Counted from the first letter of the stretch, positions 43,211 to 54,087 are shown. The stretch: 64,000 nucleotides of DNA from an uncultured Lachnospiraceae bacterium (GCA_944381635.1 CALWLY010000005.1:46402-110401); one strand, 5' to 3'. The notes: a model not told the origin generated them from the letters alone. Numbers and translations are program-made.

Positions 43211-44389
43211 TTAATGATGGAACAGACGAATTCCTGTAAACGCCATAGCCATTCCATATTTGTCACAGCACTCGATCACTGCTTCGTCCCTGACGGAACC
43301 GCCGGGCTGTGCAATGTATTTCACGCCGCTTTTGTAGGCACGTTCGATGTTGTCGGAGAACGGGAAGAATGCATCCGATCCAAGAGTCACATCTGTCAGC
43401 TTATCCAGCCATGCTCTCTTTTCTTCTCTGGTAAATACCGGAGGTTTTACCTTGAATTTGGTCTGCCATACTCCTTCTGCCAGAACATCTTCGTATTCCT
43501 CTCCGATATAAACATCAATGGCATTATCCCTGTCTGCACGCCCTAAACCGTCCACAAACTGAAGATTCATAACCTGCGGGGACTGGCGCAGCCACCAGTT
43601 GTCCGCCTTGGTTCCTGCCAGTCTTGTGCAGTGAACTCTGGACTGCTGACCTGCTCCGATTCCGATCACCTGTCCGCCTTTTACATAGCATACAGAATTT
43701 GACTGTGTATATTTCAGCGTAATCAGCGCAATCTTCATATCCGTCAGCGCTTCCTGCGGAACCTCTTTATTTGCAGTTACCAGATTGGAAAGCAGGTCTG
43801 CATCAATATCCAGTTCGTTGCGTCCCTGTTCAAACGTAATGCCAAATACCTGTTTGCGCTCCAATTCTGCAGGTTTGTAGGCAGGATCGATCTGAATGAT
43901 ATTATAGTTTCCTTTTTTCTTTTCCTTTAAAATTGCAAGAGCTTCTTCTGTATAGCCGGGAGCAATGACACCGTCGGAAACTTCTCTCTTGATCAGCTTT
44001 GCTGTATCGGTATCGCACACATCTGACAGCGCAATAAAATCACCGAAGGAAGACATTCTGTCTGCTCCTCTTGCTCTTGCATAGGCACATGCCAAAGGAG
44101 AAAGTTCTCCCAAATCATCCACCCAGTAAATTTTTGCCAGAATGTCTGTCAGCGGCAGTCCCACTGCTGCCCCCGCCGGGGAAACGTGTTTAAAAGAAGT
44201 TGCTGCCGGAAGTCCTGTGGCTTTTTTCAGCTCGCTGACAAGCTGCCAGCCGTTAAAAGCATCCAGAAAATTGATATATCCCGGTTTTCCGTTCAACACG
44301 GTTACGGGCAGGTCGCTGCCGTCCTCCATAAAAATTCTGGAAGGTTTCTGATTCGGGTTACATCCGTATTTTAACTGAATCTCATTCAT
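43211..44389 (-). CDS. AICAR formyltransferase (stand-alone PurH C-terminal domain)
   Basis: A 392-aa enzyme that formylates AICAR to FAICAR with 10-formyl-THF. It corresponds only to the transformylase half of PurH: FKHVSPAGAAVG, SSFGDFIALSDVCD, KYTQSNSVCYVKGGQVIGIG, GSDAFFPFSDNIERA and the terminal TGIRLFHH. The IMP cyclohydrolase half of classic PurH is missing and is supplied by the separate purO gene 122 bp upstream. ATG 44389 follows AGAGGTAAAACAG. It lies in the ZTP-riboswitch operon. Confidence 0.95.
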   Translation of the reverse strand: MNEIQLKYGCNPNQKPSRIFMEDGSDLPVTVLNGKPGYINFLDAFNGWQLVSELKKATGLPAATSFKHVSPAGAAVGLPLTDILAKIYWVDDLGELSPLACAYARARGADRMSSFGDFIALSDVCDTDTAKLIKREVSDGVIAPGYTEEALAILKEKKKGNYNIIQIDPAYKPAELERKQVFGITFEQGRNELDIDADLLSNLVTANKEVPQEALTDMKIALITLKYTQSNSVCYVKGGQVIGIGAGQQSRVHCTRLAGTKADNWWLRQSPQVMNLQFVDGLGRADRDNAIDVYIGEEYEDVLAEGVWQTKFKVKPPVFTREEKRAWLDKLTDVTLGSDAFFPFSDNIERAYKSGVKYIAQPGGSVRDEAVIECCDKYGMAMAFTGIRLFHH

Positions 44390-44511
44390 CTGTTTTACCT
44401 CTCATTCTGCCGCCTGGGGCCTATCAAACAACATTTTCAGCGCTTTTACTCCGGATCTTTGATGCTGATCCGTGTTTTTCTCTGCAATGATACTCAATGA
44501 TTTTGTTAAAC

Positions 44512-45225
44512 TCACTGATTTTTGTTAATGATTTTTGTCTCGTACTTTCCTGTTGCAATGTCGATATAACGCACAAACAGGGATACTTTATTTTCTTCGT
44601 TCAGATTTTCCCAGAGCATGGATGCAAAGCTCTCCATGTCGTCAGGGATTGACACCAGCTTCGGTTCTCCCTCAAAGCTGGGAAGCGGATTTCCGTCATG
44701 CATATAAGTGTGGATGAAATGTCCTTCCCCTGCTGCCGGATTTTCATAAGAAAATGTATAGCGGCTGCAGCTGTCCGGACTGCCATTGTTGCTTTTTAAT
44801 ATAGACATAGCATAAGAAAATTTTCCGTTCTCCACCTGCATCAAACCGGAAATACGGGGTGTATAGTTGGGAGCATCCGGCTCGAACTCCCTGCTTCTTA
44901 AAGACTGTTCAAAAGTAAGTCCTTCTTTTAAGCCATCATAAATCGTATCCGTCTGATCTCCGTTGGTAACGATCGTCTGGTTTCCAAGAACCCGAACCGG
45001 TGCATAGATAATCAGGCTGGGATCCTCCAGCTTGGAAGGATCAAACGCTTCCGTACGGATCCCTTCTCCTTCTACAGCGAAAATACGATTTCTGCTGTTG
45101 CTGCTTCTTCCCATGATAAAATAAGCAGTCACCGCTTTGGTTCCGTCCTGTGATCTTCCAACGATAATTCCTCTTCCAGGATAGGCATTCTGTTTTAATT
45201 CTTCTGCCAGTGATAACATCTGCAT
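44512..45225 (-). CDS. purO: IMP cyclohydrolase, PurO type
   Basis: A 237-aa member of the IMP_cyclohyd (PurO) family first known from archaea. It closes FAICAR to IMP, the last step of de novo purine synthesis. Family blocks: NAYPGRGIIVGRSQDG, AYFIMGRSSNSRNRIF, VTNGDQTDTIYDGL, YTPRISGLM and the catalytic-region GEGHFIHTYMHDGN. The frame is open to 45288, but ATG 45225 with AAGGGAGG is the start. It forms an operon with the stand-alone AICAR formyltransferase, a non-fused alternative to bifunctional PurH, controlled by the ZTP riboswitch upstream. Confidence 0.94.
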   Translation of the reverse strand: MQMLSLAEELKQNAYPGRGIIVGRSQDGTKAVTAYFIMGRSSNSRNRIFAVEGEGIRTEAFDPSKLEDPSLIIYAPVRVLGNQTIVTNGDQTDTIYDGLKEGLTFEQSLRSREFEPDAPNYTPRISGLMQVENGKFSYAMSILKSNNGSPDSCSRYTFSYENPAAGEGHFIHTYMHDGNPLPSFEGEPKLVSIPDDMESFASMLWENLNEENKVSLFVRYIDIATGKYETKIINKNQ

Positions 45226-45360
45226 GGCTTTTCCTCCCTTTGTAAATCTTGAACGAGTTTTCGTTTTAATTAAGAAAGAATCTCGCAATGCGAAATTCTC
45301 CGCCTGCGGCGGGTCGCTCTGCGATTTATTTCCTCTCCGCCGCAGTGCGAAATGCGCTTT

Positions 45361-45416
45361 GGCAGAGCGCCTTTTTTTATACGGCAGAAAATGAAGTTTC
45401 CCGCCATATAAAAAAA
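45361..45416. repeat. Partial copy of the intergenic hairpin repeat family
   Basis: The segment TTTTTTTATACGG...ATATAAAAAAA (45372-45416) matches the T/A-flanked hairpin of the repeats at 63094-63250 and 48801-48943, down to GAAGTTTCC in the loop region. Adjacent DNA (45285-45370) holds other GC-rich inverted repeats (CGCTCTGC with GCAGAGCG). It lies in the leader of purO, downstream of the riboswitch terminator. Confidence 0.55.
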
Positions 45417-45520
45417 CCGCCTGAATACTTCTACTGCTGTCAAAAGTACCCAGGCGGTCGATTTCTTTCCTTACGTGCTCCCTGTGGTGAACTCCACTAA
45501 TCCGCCAGTCACACGTCCTG
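45409..45520 (-). ncRNA. ZTP (AICAR nucleotide) riboswitch with terminator, upstream of purO
   Basis: Minus strand from 45520: CGTGTGACTGGCGG, then GTGGAGTTCACCAC, AGGGAGCACG and ACCGCCTGGG. These are the conserved parts of the pfl/ZTP aptamer (45447-45520). CCGCCTG of the aptamer 3' end re-pairs with CAGGCGG (rc of 45417-45423) followed by seven T, forming a classic terminator. ZTP/ZMP binding should hold the aptamer and allow read-through. The controlled genes, purO and AICAR formyltransferase, consume Z nucleotides, which fits exactly. Confidence 0.93.
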
Positions 45521-45525
45521 CTATT

Positions 45526-45554
45526 ACTATAAAGGATTCTCTCTTATTTGACAA
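45526..45554 (-). promoter_or_regulatory. purO: Promoter of the ZTP riboswitch-purO operon
   Basis: TTGTCA (45549-45554, minus strand) and TATAGT (45526-45531) are 17 bp apart; transcription would start at about 45519, at the first base of the aptamer. It lies 95 bp after the guaB stop. Confidence 0.65.
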
Positions 45555-45653
45555 CCCTTTTTTTCGGATAAGAAAAATATCCTGCAACAGTTCGAACTGC
45601 CATCGTAAAGCGAAAGCTGAGCTGTTACATTCTTCTCTGATTTATGCCCAAAC

Positions 45654-47126
<1,473 letters not shown>

Positions 47127-47165
47127 TCATTCGCTGAAATATAATAGTAAAAATAGGAAAAGGGT

Positions 47166-47183
47166 GCCCCAAAAGATGGGGGC
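47166..47183 (-). terminator. Possible terminator of the DUF6106 gene
   Basis: GCCCC (47166-47170) pairs with GGGGC (47179-47183) around an 8-nt loop. On the minus strand it is followed by CACCCTTTTCC and TATTTTTAC. The stem is short, so this is a weak call. Confidence 0.3.
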
Positions 47184-47309
47184 TGTCCGTCATACCTGTT
47201 TTATTTCGGTCAATACTGCTCTAAAATCTGCTATGACAAACGCCCTGCTCAACTCTCAGGACACTCTTTTTGTATTTTCTGAAAAGTGTATCAAACTTCA
47301 TCCGTCCTG

Positions 47310-47804
47310 TCAATCCAGAAATACTTTTCTGGGTGCCACAGACTGAATGGCCTTAACCATCTCTGTGTTCGGCTCGAAGATGACTCTCTTTTCCCCATTA
47401 TAAATCATTACGTAACGGATATCCGGCTGCTTCTCCACTCCGCTGCTGTAATCGATTGTTTTTAACTGTCTGTTCTTGAAATCGTCCAGATGCCAGGATT
47501 TTATCGGAGCCAGAATTTCCATTCTTTCTATGGAAAAACGTTCCAATTTCTTTCTCTTCGTCTTGGCCATGATCTTGTCCACTGCCAATTCCTTATCTAC
47601 ATACAGGTATTCGTATTCCAGGTTTCCCTGTAAGTTAAGAAAATAAGCTGCCAGTCCGAAAATGATTGCCGGAATCCAGAAAATCACGATGACCATTCCA
47701 AGCAGAACCATGATCACCGTCAGCGCAATCAGAATACCTTTCAGGACATTCATTCCCGTGGATGGTTTCTTTTTGACCATCCATTCCACATATGTGTCTC
47801 CCAT
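47310..47804 (-). CDS. DUF6106-like membrane protein
   Basis: A 164-aa protein with two adjacent membrane segments (~22-60) and a C-terminal soluble domain. LEYEYLYVDKELAVDKIMAK, ERMEILAPIKSWHLDDFKN and QSVAPRKVFLD are blocks I associate with DUF6106 of Lachnospiraceae. Function is unknown. ATG 47804 lies close to the divergent gene region at 47961. Family recall is moderately sure. Confidence 0.75.
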   Translation of the reverse strand: MGDTYVEWMVKKKPSTGMNVLKGILIALTVIMVLLGMVIVIFWIPAIIFGLAAYFLNLQGNLEYEYLYVDKELAVDKIMAKTKRKKLERFSIERMEILAPIKSWHLDDFKNRQLKTIDYSSGVEKQPDIRYVMIYNGEKRVIFEPNTEMVKAIQSVAPRKVFLD

Positions 47805-47960
47805 CTCTTAATACCACCTTGTGCTTAAATTATGATGTATGTTTTTATGATAGTACAAATACCGTCATTTTTCAATACAATTTGCCTGCGCAAACGGCTG
47901 TTTTTGGAAAGTTTCATGGTTTCTTCATACTTTTTTCACACTCTAATCTAACGTATAACA

Positions 47961-47989
47961 TTGACAGTCTGTTTTCCAAAGTTTATCAT
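47961..47989 (+). promoter_or_regulatory. Promoter of the gene at 48089
   Basis: TTGACA (47961-47966) and TATCAT (47984-47989) are 17 bp apart. The ~95-nt leader carries a GCCGG/CCGGC hairpin. Confidence 0.65.
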
Positions 47990-48088
47990 GATAGACAGGG
48001 TCTGACACTTTCTGTGTTTTTCCCGTGCCGGCTTTTGTCCGGCGTACCAAAAATACAAATATATCTACGGATGATGGAGGCTTATTTT

Positions 48089-48772
48089 ATGGCAGCAGGC
48101 AACTCTGTAAACGATGAAATACGGGAACAGCATCAAAAGCTGAAAGACCGCCCTTTTAAAGAAAAACTTTCCTACTTTATTGATTATTATAAAGTCCATG
48201 TTATAGTAACCATTCTTGTTCTTCTTCTGGGAGGCAATCTTATCTATACCATAGTGACCCAAAAAGATATAGCTCTGTATACGATATGTATCAACAGCCT
48301 TCCTTCCAATAATATAGATACCTATATCAGCGAGTTTGAAACTTTTGCTGAAATCAATACAGAAGATTTCGAGGTGAACATTGAACCGGCTTTCTCTTTG
48401 GATTTGGACGGTGGAGATATGTATTCCATCGCAAACGTCCAGAAAATGATTGCAATGATCAGCGCAATGGAACTGGATTCTGTCTTTACCGATCAGGAAC
48501 TGCTGGAATATTACGGCAAAGAGGCAAGCTATGCAGATCTCTCCACAATTCTTCCGGAAGAAATCCTGGAAGAATACAGCGATTCTCTCTATTACATGGA
48601 CGTGCCGGATGACGGAAAGGGCGAAATTCCCATCGGAATCGATGTTTCCTCTTCCGCTAAACTTCAGGAAATGAACCTGTATCCCGGTGTATCCCCTGTC
48701 TACTATGCGATTGTATCAAACAGCCAGCGTACAGATACCGCCGTGGAATTTTTAAACTATCTCTTCCAGTAA
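48089..48772 (+). CDS. Single-pass membrane protein of unknown function
   Basis: A 227-aa protein: a cytoplasmic N-terminus (~35 aa, KDRPFKEKLSYFIDYYKVH), one membrane segment (~37-58) and an external acidic domain. Regularly placed helices and the closing AIVSNSQRTDTAVEFLNYLF resemble part of a solute-binding fold. The frame is open far upstream, but ATG 48089 with GGAGG 8 bp before it and the promoter at 47961 fix the start. I do not recognise the family. Confidence 0.8.
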   Translation: MAAGNSVNDEIREQHQKLKDRPFKEKLSYFIDYYKVHVIVTILVLLLGGNLIYTIVTQKDIALYTICINSLPSNNIDTYISEFETFAEINTEDFEVNIEPAFSLDLDGGDMYSIANVQKMIAMISAMELDSVFTDQELLEYYGKEASYADLSTILPEEILEEYSDSLYYMDVPDDGKGEIPIGIDVSSSAKLQEMNLYPGVSPVYYAIVSNSQRTDTAVEFLNYLFQ

Positions 48773-48775
48773 AAC

Positions 48776-48806
48776 AAAAAGTGTGCGTTTTACCGCACAC
48801 TTTTTT
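48776..48806 (+). terminator. Terminator after the gene at 48089
   Basis: GTGTGCG (48781-48787) pairs with CGCACAC (48794-48800), followed by six T; A-rich DNA before it makes it usable in both directions. Confidence 0.8.
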
Positions 48807-48943
48807 ATGTGATAAGGAAGTCCCTTTCCCATCACATAAAAAAGACGCTCCGCTATGGATGCGCACTCGCGCACAAAGTAACTATTGCCTGATGGCAATC
48901 GCGCTCGGCGCGAGTGTGCGCCAAAGCGCACACTTTTTTATTA
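48801..48943 (+). repeat. Intergenic hairpin repeat element, copy 1
   Basis: In order: T6, an ATGTGAT/ATCACAT hairpin, A6, GACGCTCCGCTATGGATGCG, CACTCGCGCAC, TAACTATTGCCTGATGGCA, TCGCGCTCGG, and a GTGTGCGC/GCGCACAC hairpin ending in T6. The reverse strand of 63094-63250 has the same order and much of the same sequence. It lies between the convergent gene at 48089 and dapF and ends at the dapF stop. Confidence 0.75.
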
Positions 48944-49789
48944 TTCCCAGGAAATGGTTCCTTCAAAAACGATTTCTGCAGGGCCTGTCATAAACACATG
49001 GTTTGTCTTTTCATCCCAGGAAATTTCGATTTTTCCTCCCAGAACCTCCACAGTCACATCACGACCTGTCTTCTGATTTAAAACACAGGCTACCGCTGTG
49101 GCACAGCAGCCTGTACCGCAGGCAAGAGTTTCTCCGGTGCCTCTCTCCCACACTCTCATTTTTACATAATCCGGGCGAATGACCTGAACAAATTCCGTAT
49201 TGGTGCGGTTGGGAAATACCGGATGATTTTCGAAATCAGAACCGATTTTTTCTATTTCCAGCTTCTCCACATCATCCACAAATACCACTGCATGGGGATT
49301 GCCCATGGACACGCAAGTCATGCGATACTCTTCTTCTTTCACCAGAACCGGCAGATTTACGGCCCGGTCGCCTTCCGCTTTTACCGGCACCTGCGCAGGA
49401 GTTAAAATGGGTTCTCCCATATCCACACGTACTTTTTTTACCGCGTCATTCTCCACAGTCAGCTGCAGATATTTTACAGCTCCTCCGCTTACAATCGAAA
49501 TTTCCGTGCTGTCCGTCATTTTTTTGTCGTATACATATTTTGCCACACAGCGGATCCCGTTTCCGCACATTTCCGAACGGCTTCCGTCTGCATTGTACAT
49601 TTCCATTTCAAAATCCGCACAATCCGAAGGATTGATAAAAATAACACCGTCACTGCCGATTCCGAAATGTCTGTCACTGACTTTTCTTACGAACTCCGGT
49701 TTGTCTTCCGGCTTTATGTTTTGAGTAAAACCGTTGATATACACATAATCGTTTCCGCATCCCTGCATTTTCGTAAATTCAATCTTCAT
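48941..49789 (-). CDS. dapF: Diaminopimelate epimerase
   Basis: A 282-aa pyridoxal-independent epimerase that turns LL-DAP into meso-DAP for lysine and peptidoglycan. Both catalytic cysteines are present: EMCGNGIRC in the first half and ACGTGCCA in the second. TKMQGCGNDYVYING and NPHAVVFVDDVE are family landmarks. ATG 49789 follows AAAGGATGAAAAAGT. It appears monocistronic; the stop codon abuts the hairpin repeat at 48801-48943. Confidence 0.96.
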   Translation of the reverse strand: MKIEFTKMQGCGNDYVYINGFTQNIKPEDKPEFVRKVSDRHFGIGSDGVIFINPSDCADFEMEMYNADGSRSEMCGNGIRCVAKYVYDKKMTDSTEISIVSGGAVKYLQLTVENDAVKKVRVDMGEPILTPAQVPVKAEGDRAVNLPVLVKEEEYRMTCVSMGNPHAVVFVDDVEKLEIEKIGSDFENHPVFPNRTNTEFVQVIRPDYVKMRVWERGTGETLACGTGCCATAVACVLNQKTGRDVTVEVLGGKIEISWDEKTNHVFMTGPAEIVFEGTISWE

Positions 49790-49902
49790 ACTTTTTCATC
49801 CTTTCGCAGCTTTTCTTTCCTCACATCTTTTTCCTTTTCCCGTCATAAATTCCTCTTTCCAGCCATAGACTGTATCAATCGAAAAGAATCGGGGATACTG
49901 CT

Positions 49903-50382
49903 ATGAGTTCCAAAACAAAAATTGTTGTACTACATTTAAAAGAACTGATTTATACCGGCATCTTTGCAGTTCTCGGTATTTTATTTCTGGTCCTTATGGT
50001 ACTCATGTTCCTGCCGGAAAAAAATACGGAGGTAAACATCGATTCCGGCCGTGCAGTCCGTTATGTACCGGGAAAGTATACCACTTCCCTGATGTTGGGA
50101 GATGCAGCCGTGGACATAGAAGTGGTAGTGGACGAAGACCAGATCAACTCCATCTCCATTGTGAACCTGGATGACGCCGTGGCAACCATGTATCCGCTGA
50201 TGGAGCCCTCTCTCAATGAGCTCGCCCAGCAGATTTATGAAAAACAGTCCCTTGAGGATATCACCTACCCCGACGAAAACAAATACACCTCCATGGTTCT
50301 TTTAAATGCTATCTCTTCCGCCCTGCAGAAGGCTTCCGTCACATCCGCTGAGGATAGTGATGTCTCTTCTGCGGGAAATTGA
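49903..50382 (+). CDS. Membrane-anchored protein of unknown function
   Basis: A 159-aa protein: a short cytoplasmic N-terminus, one membrane segment (~18-37, GIFAVLGILFLVLMVLMFL), and an external domain. RYVPGKYTTSLMLGDAAVDI and EVVVDEDQINSISIVNLDDA resemble an FMN-binding or small-ligand beta fold without a clear match. A helical part and a short serine/acid tail follow. ATG 49903 follows CGGGGATACTGCT. It is divergent from dapF and followed by a large hairpin shared with the nadE 3' end. Confidence 0.75.
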   Translation: MSSKTKIVVLHLKELIYTGIFAVLGILFLVLMVLMFLPEKNTEVNIDSGRAVRYVPGKYTTSLMLGDAAVDIEVVVDEDQINSISIVNLDDAVATMYPLMEPSLNELAQQIYEKQSLEDITYPDENKYTSMVLLNAISSALQKASVTSAEDSDVSSAGN

Positions 50383-50397
50383 ATTCCTCCTTATCAG

Positions 50398-50475
50398 GAC
50401 AGTTCAGATACCTTCCGGCCTGCTGCCTTTCCGGCGGCTCGCTTTAACATGCGAAGGTATCTGCGCTGTCTTTTT
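50398..50475 (+). terminator. Terminator overlapping the 3' end of convergent nadE
   Basis: GACAG-TT-CAGATACCTTC (50398-50415) pairs with GAAGGTATCTG-CG-CTGTC (50453-50470), followed by TTTTTC. The right arm lies inside the last codons of nadE on the other strand, so part of nadE is constrained to serve as a terminator for the gene at 49903. Confidence 0.7.
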
Positions 50476-52387
50476 CTTCCATAGCTTCTATAGCGGACAT
50501 CCAGGCTGCCGCACTGGCATCCGAAGGCATTCTCAAATCTCCCCGGGGGGACACTGCAACACTTCCCACTTTCGGTCCGTCCGGCAGACAGGAACGTTTG
50601 AACTGCTGGGTAAAGAAATGCCGATAAAATGTTTTCAGCCACTTAAATATGGTTTCTTTGTCATAAATTCCCTGAAATGCATACAGGGCCAGCCTGTAAA
50701 TTTTTTCCGGTTCGAATCCGCAGCGGAGCATATAGTAAAGATAGAAATCATGAAGTTCGTAAGGTCCCACCAGGTCTTCTGTCTTCTGGCTGATCACTCC
50801 GTCTACAGGAGGAAGCAATTCCGGACTTACCGGAGTATCCAATACATCCAACAGCACTTTTCGCAGCTCCTCCTGACCGCAGGTATCCGCATAGTACTGA
50901 ACCAGATGACGAACCAGAGTTTTGGGAACACCTGCATTGACACCGTACATGGACATATGATCTCCATTGTAGGTCGCCCAGCCAAGCGCCAGCTCTGACA
51001 TGTCTCCGGTTCCGATAACCATACCTCCGGTCTGGTTTGCCAGATCCATAAGTACCTGGGTTCGCTCTCTTGCCTGTCCGTTCTCATAGGTGACATCATG
51101 CTTATTCGGATCCTGACCGATGTCTCTGAAATGAAGGCTGACAGATTCTCTGATGTTAACTTCTTTCAGGGTAGTTCCCAGAGTCTGCGCCATCTTGCAG
51201 GCATTGGAATAGGTACGGTCTGTAGTTCCAAAGCAAGGCATGGTAACTGCCAGTATCTTACTTCTGTCAAGCCCCAACATATCAAACGCACGGACGGTGA
51301 CAAGGAGAGCAAGGGTTGAATCCAGTCCACCCGAAACTCCGATAACCGCCGACTGGCAGTTTGTGTGCTCATAACGCTTTTTCAGTCCCATAGATTGGAT
51401 GGAAAGAATCTCATCACAGCGCAGATCTCTTTCTTCCTTTACAGACGGGACAAACGGCGCACTGTCAAATTTTCGTGTCAGAGGTGTCAGTTCTTCTTTC
51501 AATTCAAAGAAAATTTCCCGGTAATCTTCAGCTCTCTGTCTTTTGAAAGTGGTCATCCTTCTTCTTTCATGGCAAAGTCTGTGAATATCCAGTTCTGTAT
51601 AAATACTCTGGTTTTCAAATCGCTTTGCCTCTTTTAAGAGACTTCCGTTTTCCGCAATCAGATTGTGTCCGCCAAAAACCAGATCCTGAGTGGATTCTCC
51701 ATCCCCTGCACTGGTATAGATATAACCGCACAGAAGTCTTGCGCTGGTGGCACAGATCAGGCTTTTGCGGTAAGTGCCTTTTCCTACCGTATCATTGGAA
51801 GCAGACAGATTCACGATCACCGTTGCTCCCGCCATAGCATGTGCCGTGGACGGCGGCTGAACGGTCCACACATCTTCGCACAATTCACAGCCTACTTTCA
51901 GTCCCTGCATATTCGCACAGGAAAAAAGCAGATGACTTCCAAACGGAATTTTTTCTCCTTCAAAGATAAAATCTTCCGGCTTTTCCTCTCCGCTTACAAA
52001 ATGTCTCACTTCGTAAAACTCTGCATAATTGGGCAGACACATTTTCGGAACGAAGCCCAGTATCTTTCCCTTAAAAAGTGCAGCCGCCACATTGTAAAGC
52101 TTCCCGTCACGCTCTAAAGGAAGTCCCACAAAGATGAGAGCCTCCACATCCCTGGAGCCATCTTTGATCCTAAGCAAAGCCTTTTTTGCCTCTTCAAGCA
52201 TTCTCTCCTGTAAAAATAAATCCTGACAGGTAAAACCGGTAATGCACAATTCCGGAAATACCATGATTTTCGCCTTATTTTCCTGGGCTTCTTTTATTTT
52301 TTTCAGAATGGCTTCTGCATTCCATGCCGGGTCTGCCACTCTGATTTTCGGCGTAAGGGCCGCTACCTTTACAAATCCATGCTTCAT
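50444..52387 (-). CDS. nadE: Glutamine-dependent NAD+ synthetase
   Basis: A 647-aa two-domain enzyme. The N-terminal nitrilase-type glutaminase (~1-280) has the triad region VFPELCIT, the Lys near [10 protein letters not shown] and the Cys in [11 protein letters not shown]. The C-terminal synthetase has the P-loop [33 protein letters not shown] and [11 protein letters not shown]. It amidates deamido-NAD with ATP using glutamine-derived ammonia. ATG 52387 follows AAGGAGCTAGGACAGG. It is 45 bp downstream of hslO and probably cotranscribed. Confidence 0.96.
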   Translation of the reverse strand: MKHGFVKVAALTPKIRVADPAWNAEAILKKIKEAQENKAKIMVFPELCITGFTCQDLFLQERMLEEAKKALLRIKDGSRDVEALIFVGLPLERDGKLYNVAAALFKGKILGFVPKMCLPNYAEFYEVRHFVSGEEKPEDFIFEGEKIPFGSHLLFSCANMQGLKVGCELCEDVWTVQPPSTAHAMAGATVIVNLSASNDTVGKGTYRKSLICATSARLLCGYIYTSAGDGESTQDLVFGGHNLIAENGSLLKEAKRFENQSIYTELDIHRLCHERRRMTTFKRQRAEDYREIFFELKEELTPLTRKFDSAPFVPSVKEERDLRCDEILSIQSMGLKKRYEHTNCQSAVIGVSGGLDSTLALLVTVRAFDMLGLDRSKILAVTMPCFGTTDRTYSNACKMAQTLGTTLKEVNIRESVSLHFRDIGQDPNKHDVTYENGQARERTQVLMDLANQTGGMVIGTGDMSELALGWATYNGDHMSMYGVNAGVPKTLVRHLVQYYADTCGQEELRKVLLDVLDTPVSPELLPPVDGVISQKTEDLVGPYELHDFYLYYMLRCGFEPEKIYRLALYAFQGIYDKETIFKWLKTFYRHFFTQQFKRSCLPDGPKVGSVAVSPRGDLRMPSDASAAAWMSAIEAMEEKDSADTFAC

Positions 52388-52432
52388 CCTGTCCTAGCTC
52401 CTTCCTTTATCTCCCGGGCCTCTTACGGCATC

Positions 52433-53317
52433 CTATTTTGCCTTGCGCAAAATTTCCTTAAGCTCGTCCAGCTCAAATTTATAATTTTTATTGCAGAAGT
52501 GACAGTTTACCTCAATGGGTTTTCCTTCCTCCACAATCTCTTTCATTTCCTTCTTTCCGATACTGATCAGGGCTTTTTCCACCCTTTCTTTGGTGCAGTT
52601 GCAGTAAAAACGCACCGGCATCCTGTCCGTGATTTCCATAGACAGCCCGTCTAAGAGTATCTCAAGCATCTGCTCCGGAGTTTTGCCCTCATCCAACATA
52701 GCTGTCACGGAAGTAACTTTTTTCAGGTTTTCTTCCAGTTTTGCAATGACTTCCTCCTCTGCAAAAGGCATCAGCTGAAGAATAAATCCACCGGCCTGAC
52801 GCACTGTATTATCCTTTTCCATGAGAACACCTAACCCTACCGAAGAAGGCACCTGTTCCGAAGTGGCAAAATAATAAGTCAGGTCATCCCCAATCTCTCC
52901 GGTCTGCAGTTCTACCTGGCCGGTATAGGGCTCTTTTAATCCCATATCCTTAATTACCGTCAGAACTCCTCTGCCAATGGCTCCGCCCACATCCAGTTTG
53001 CCCTGGCTGTTAGGAGGAAGCAGTACCATCGGTTCATTCACATACCCTTTTACGTTTCCCGCCGCATCGGCTGTCACTGTCAGCCCGCCTGCCGCTCCGT
53101 TTCCTTTTATCTGCAAAGTCAGCAGATCTTTTTCTCCTTTTAACATGCTGCCCATCATAAGGCCTGCGCTCAAAAGCCTTCCCAGCGCTGCGGTCATGAC
53201 CGGACTTGTATTATGTGCAAGTCTTGCTGTCTCCACGGTCTCTTTTGATGTCACAGCAAAAGCCCGGATCTGTGCATTTGCCGCTGTTGCTCTTACCAGA
53301 TAATCTTTCATATTCAT
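52433..53317 (-). CDS. hslO: Redox-regulated chaperone Hsp33
   Basis: A 294-aa cytoplasmic chaperone activated by oxidation. The N-terminal domain has MKDYLVRATAANAQIRAFAV and LGRLLSAGLMMGSMLKGE. The C-terminal zinc switch has the CxC (FYCNCTKERVEKAL) and CxxC (VNCHFCNKNYKF) pairs, all four cysteines intact. M1 (53317) overlaps the methyltransferase stop (ATGA); M3 (53311) has the better ribosome-site spacing from GTGAGG. It is in an operon with the methyltransferase and nadE. Confidence 0.96.
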   Translation of the reverse strand: MNMKDYLVRATAANAQIRAFAVTSKETVETARLAHNTSPVMTAALGRLLSAGLMMGSMLKGEKDLLTLQIKGNGAAGGLTVTADAAGNVKGYVNEPMVLLPPNSQGKLDVGGAIGRGVLTVIKDMGLKEPYTGQVELQTGEIGDDLTYYFATSEQVPSSVGLGVLMEKDNTVRQAGGFILQLMPFAEEEVIAKLEENLKKVTSVTAMLDEGKTPEQMLEILLDGLSMEITDRMPVRFYCNCTKERVEKALISIGKKEMKEIVEEGKPIEVNCHFCNKNYKFELDELKEILRKAK

Positions 53318-54087
53318 TCCTCACATTCTGCTTTCTTTTTCCCTGATTCTTTCGCTATCACATAGACTCTTTCGCTGTCTTCTCTCACTTTTCCGTGAGT
53401 TTGTGCATCAAGAGCCTCCACAAAAATCATACCTGCATCTTCCACCAGACGTTTCATCTGCTCTAAAGTATAACCTCTCTGGTAATGGGTCTCCGTAAAT
53501 TTCCGGAATCGGTCATCCTCTTCTCTCACAAAAAATGTCAGGTCATACTCGTTGATCTCTTCTTCCTCGTGGTAATAATTTTCCCAGATAAAACTGCATT
53601 CATCCCTGTTTTCTGCTATGGTAGTATCCCCTATGATTTCCTTATACTTGTAAACGGTATTAAAATCAAACAGGAAAATTCCGCCCGGATCCAGATAGTT
53701 GTTAACAAGCCGAAATGTCTCTTCCAACTCTTCCTCAAGGAGAAGATAATTCAGAGAATCGCAGACGCACACTACAGCTCTTACTGTGCCATAGAGTTCA
53801 AATTCTCTCATATCCTGCTCCAGGTAAAGAATATTTTTCCCGGACTCAGCTCTTTTCTCCATAGCAATATTCAGCATTCCCTCGGACACATCCACGCCGA
53901 TCATGTCATAACCTGCCTCATCCAAAAGTTCGCACATTACGCCGGTTCCGCATCCCAAATCCAGTACAAGTCCGTTTTCTATACCATGCTCCCTGAGTTT
54001 TTTTACCAGAAACTCCTTCCATTCCTCGTAAGGAGTTTCGTCCATGAAGGTATCATAAACTTCTGCAAAATCTGTATACGCTTCCAT
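53314..54087 (-). CDS. SAM-dependent methyltransferase
   Basis: A 257-aa class I methyltransferase. It opens YTDFAEVYDTFMDETPYEEW; the SAM site is VLDLGCGTGVMCELLDEAG, then MIGVDVSEGMLNIA, LYLEQDMREF and VCVCDSLNYLL. Substrate is unknown. The frame runs open to 54171, but ATG 54087 behind GAAGGAGG is the start, and a terminator at 54132-54183 rules out the longer form. It overlaps hslO by 4 bp, so the two are coupled. Confidence 0.92.
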   Translation of the reverse strand: MEAYTDFAEVYDTFMDETPYEEWKEFLVKKLREHGIENGLVLDLGCGTGVMCELLDEAGYDMIGVDVSEGMLNIAMEKRAESGKNILYLEQDMREFELYGTVRAVVCVCDSLNYLLLEEELEETFRLVNNYLDPGGIFLFDFNTVYKYKEIIGDTTIAENRDECSFIWENYYHEEEEINEYDLTFFVREEDDRFRKFTETHYQRGYTLEQMKRLVEDAGMIFVEALDAQTHGKVREDSERVYVIAKESGKKKAECEE

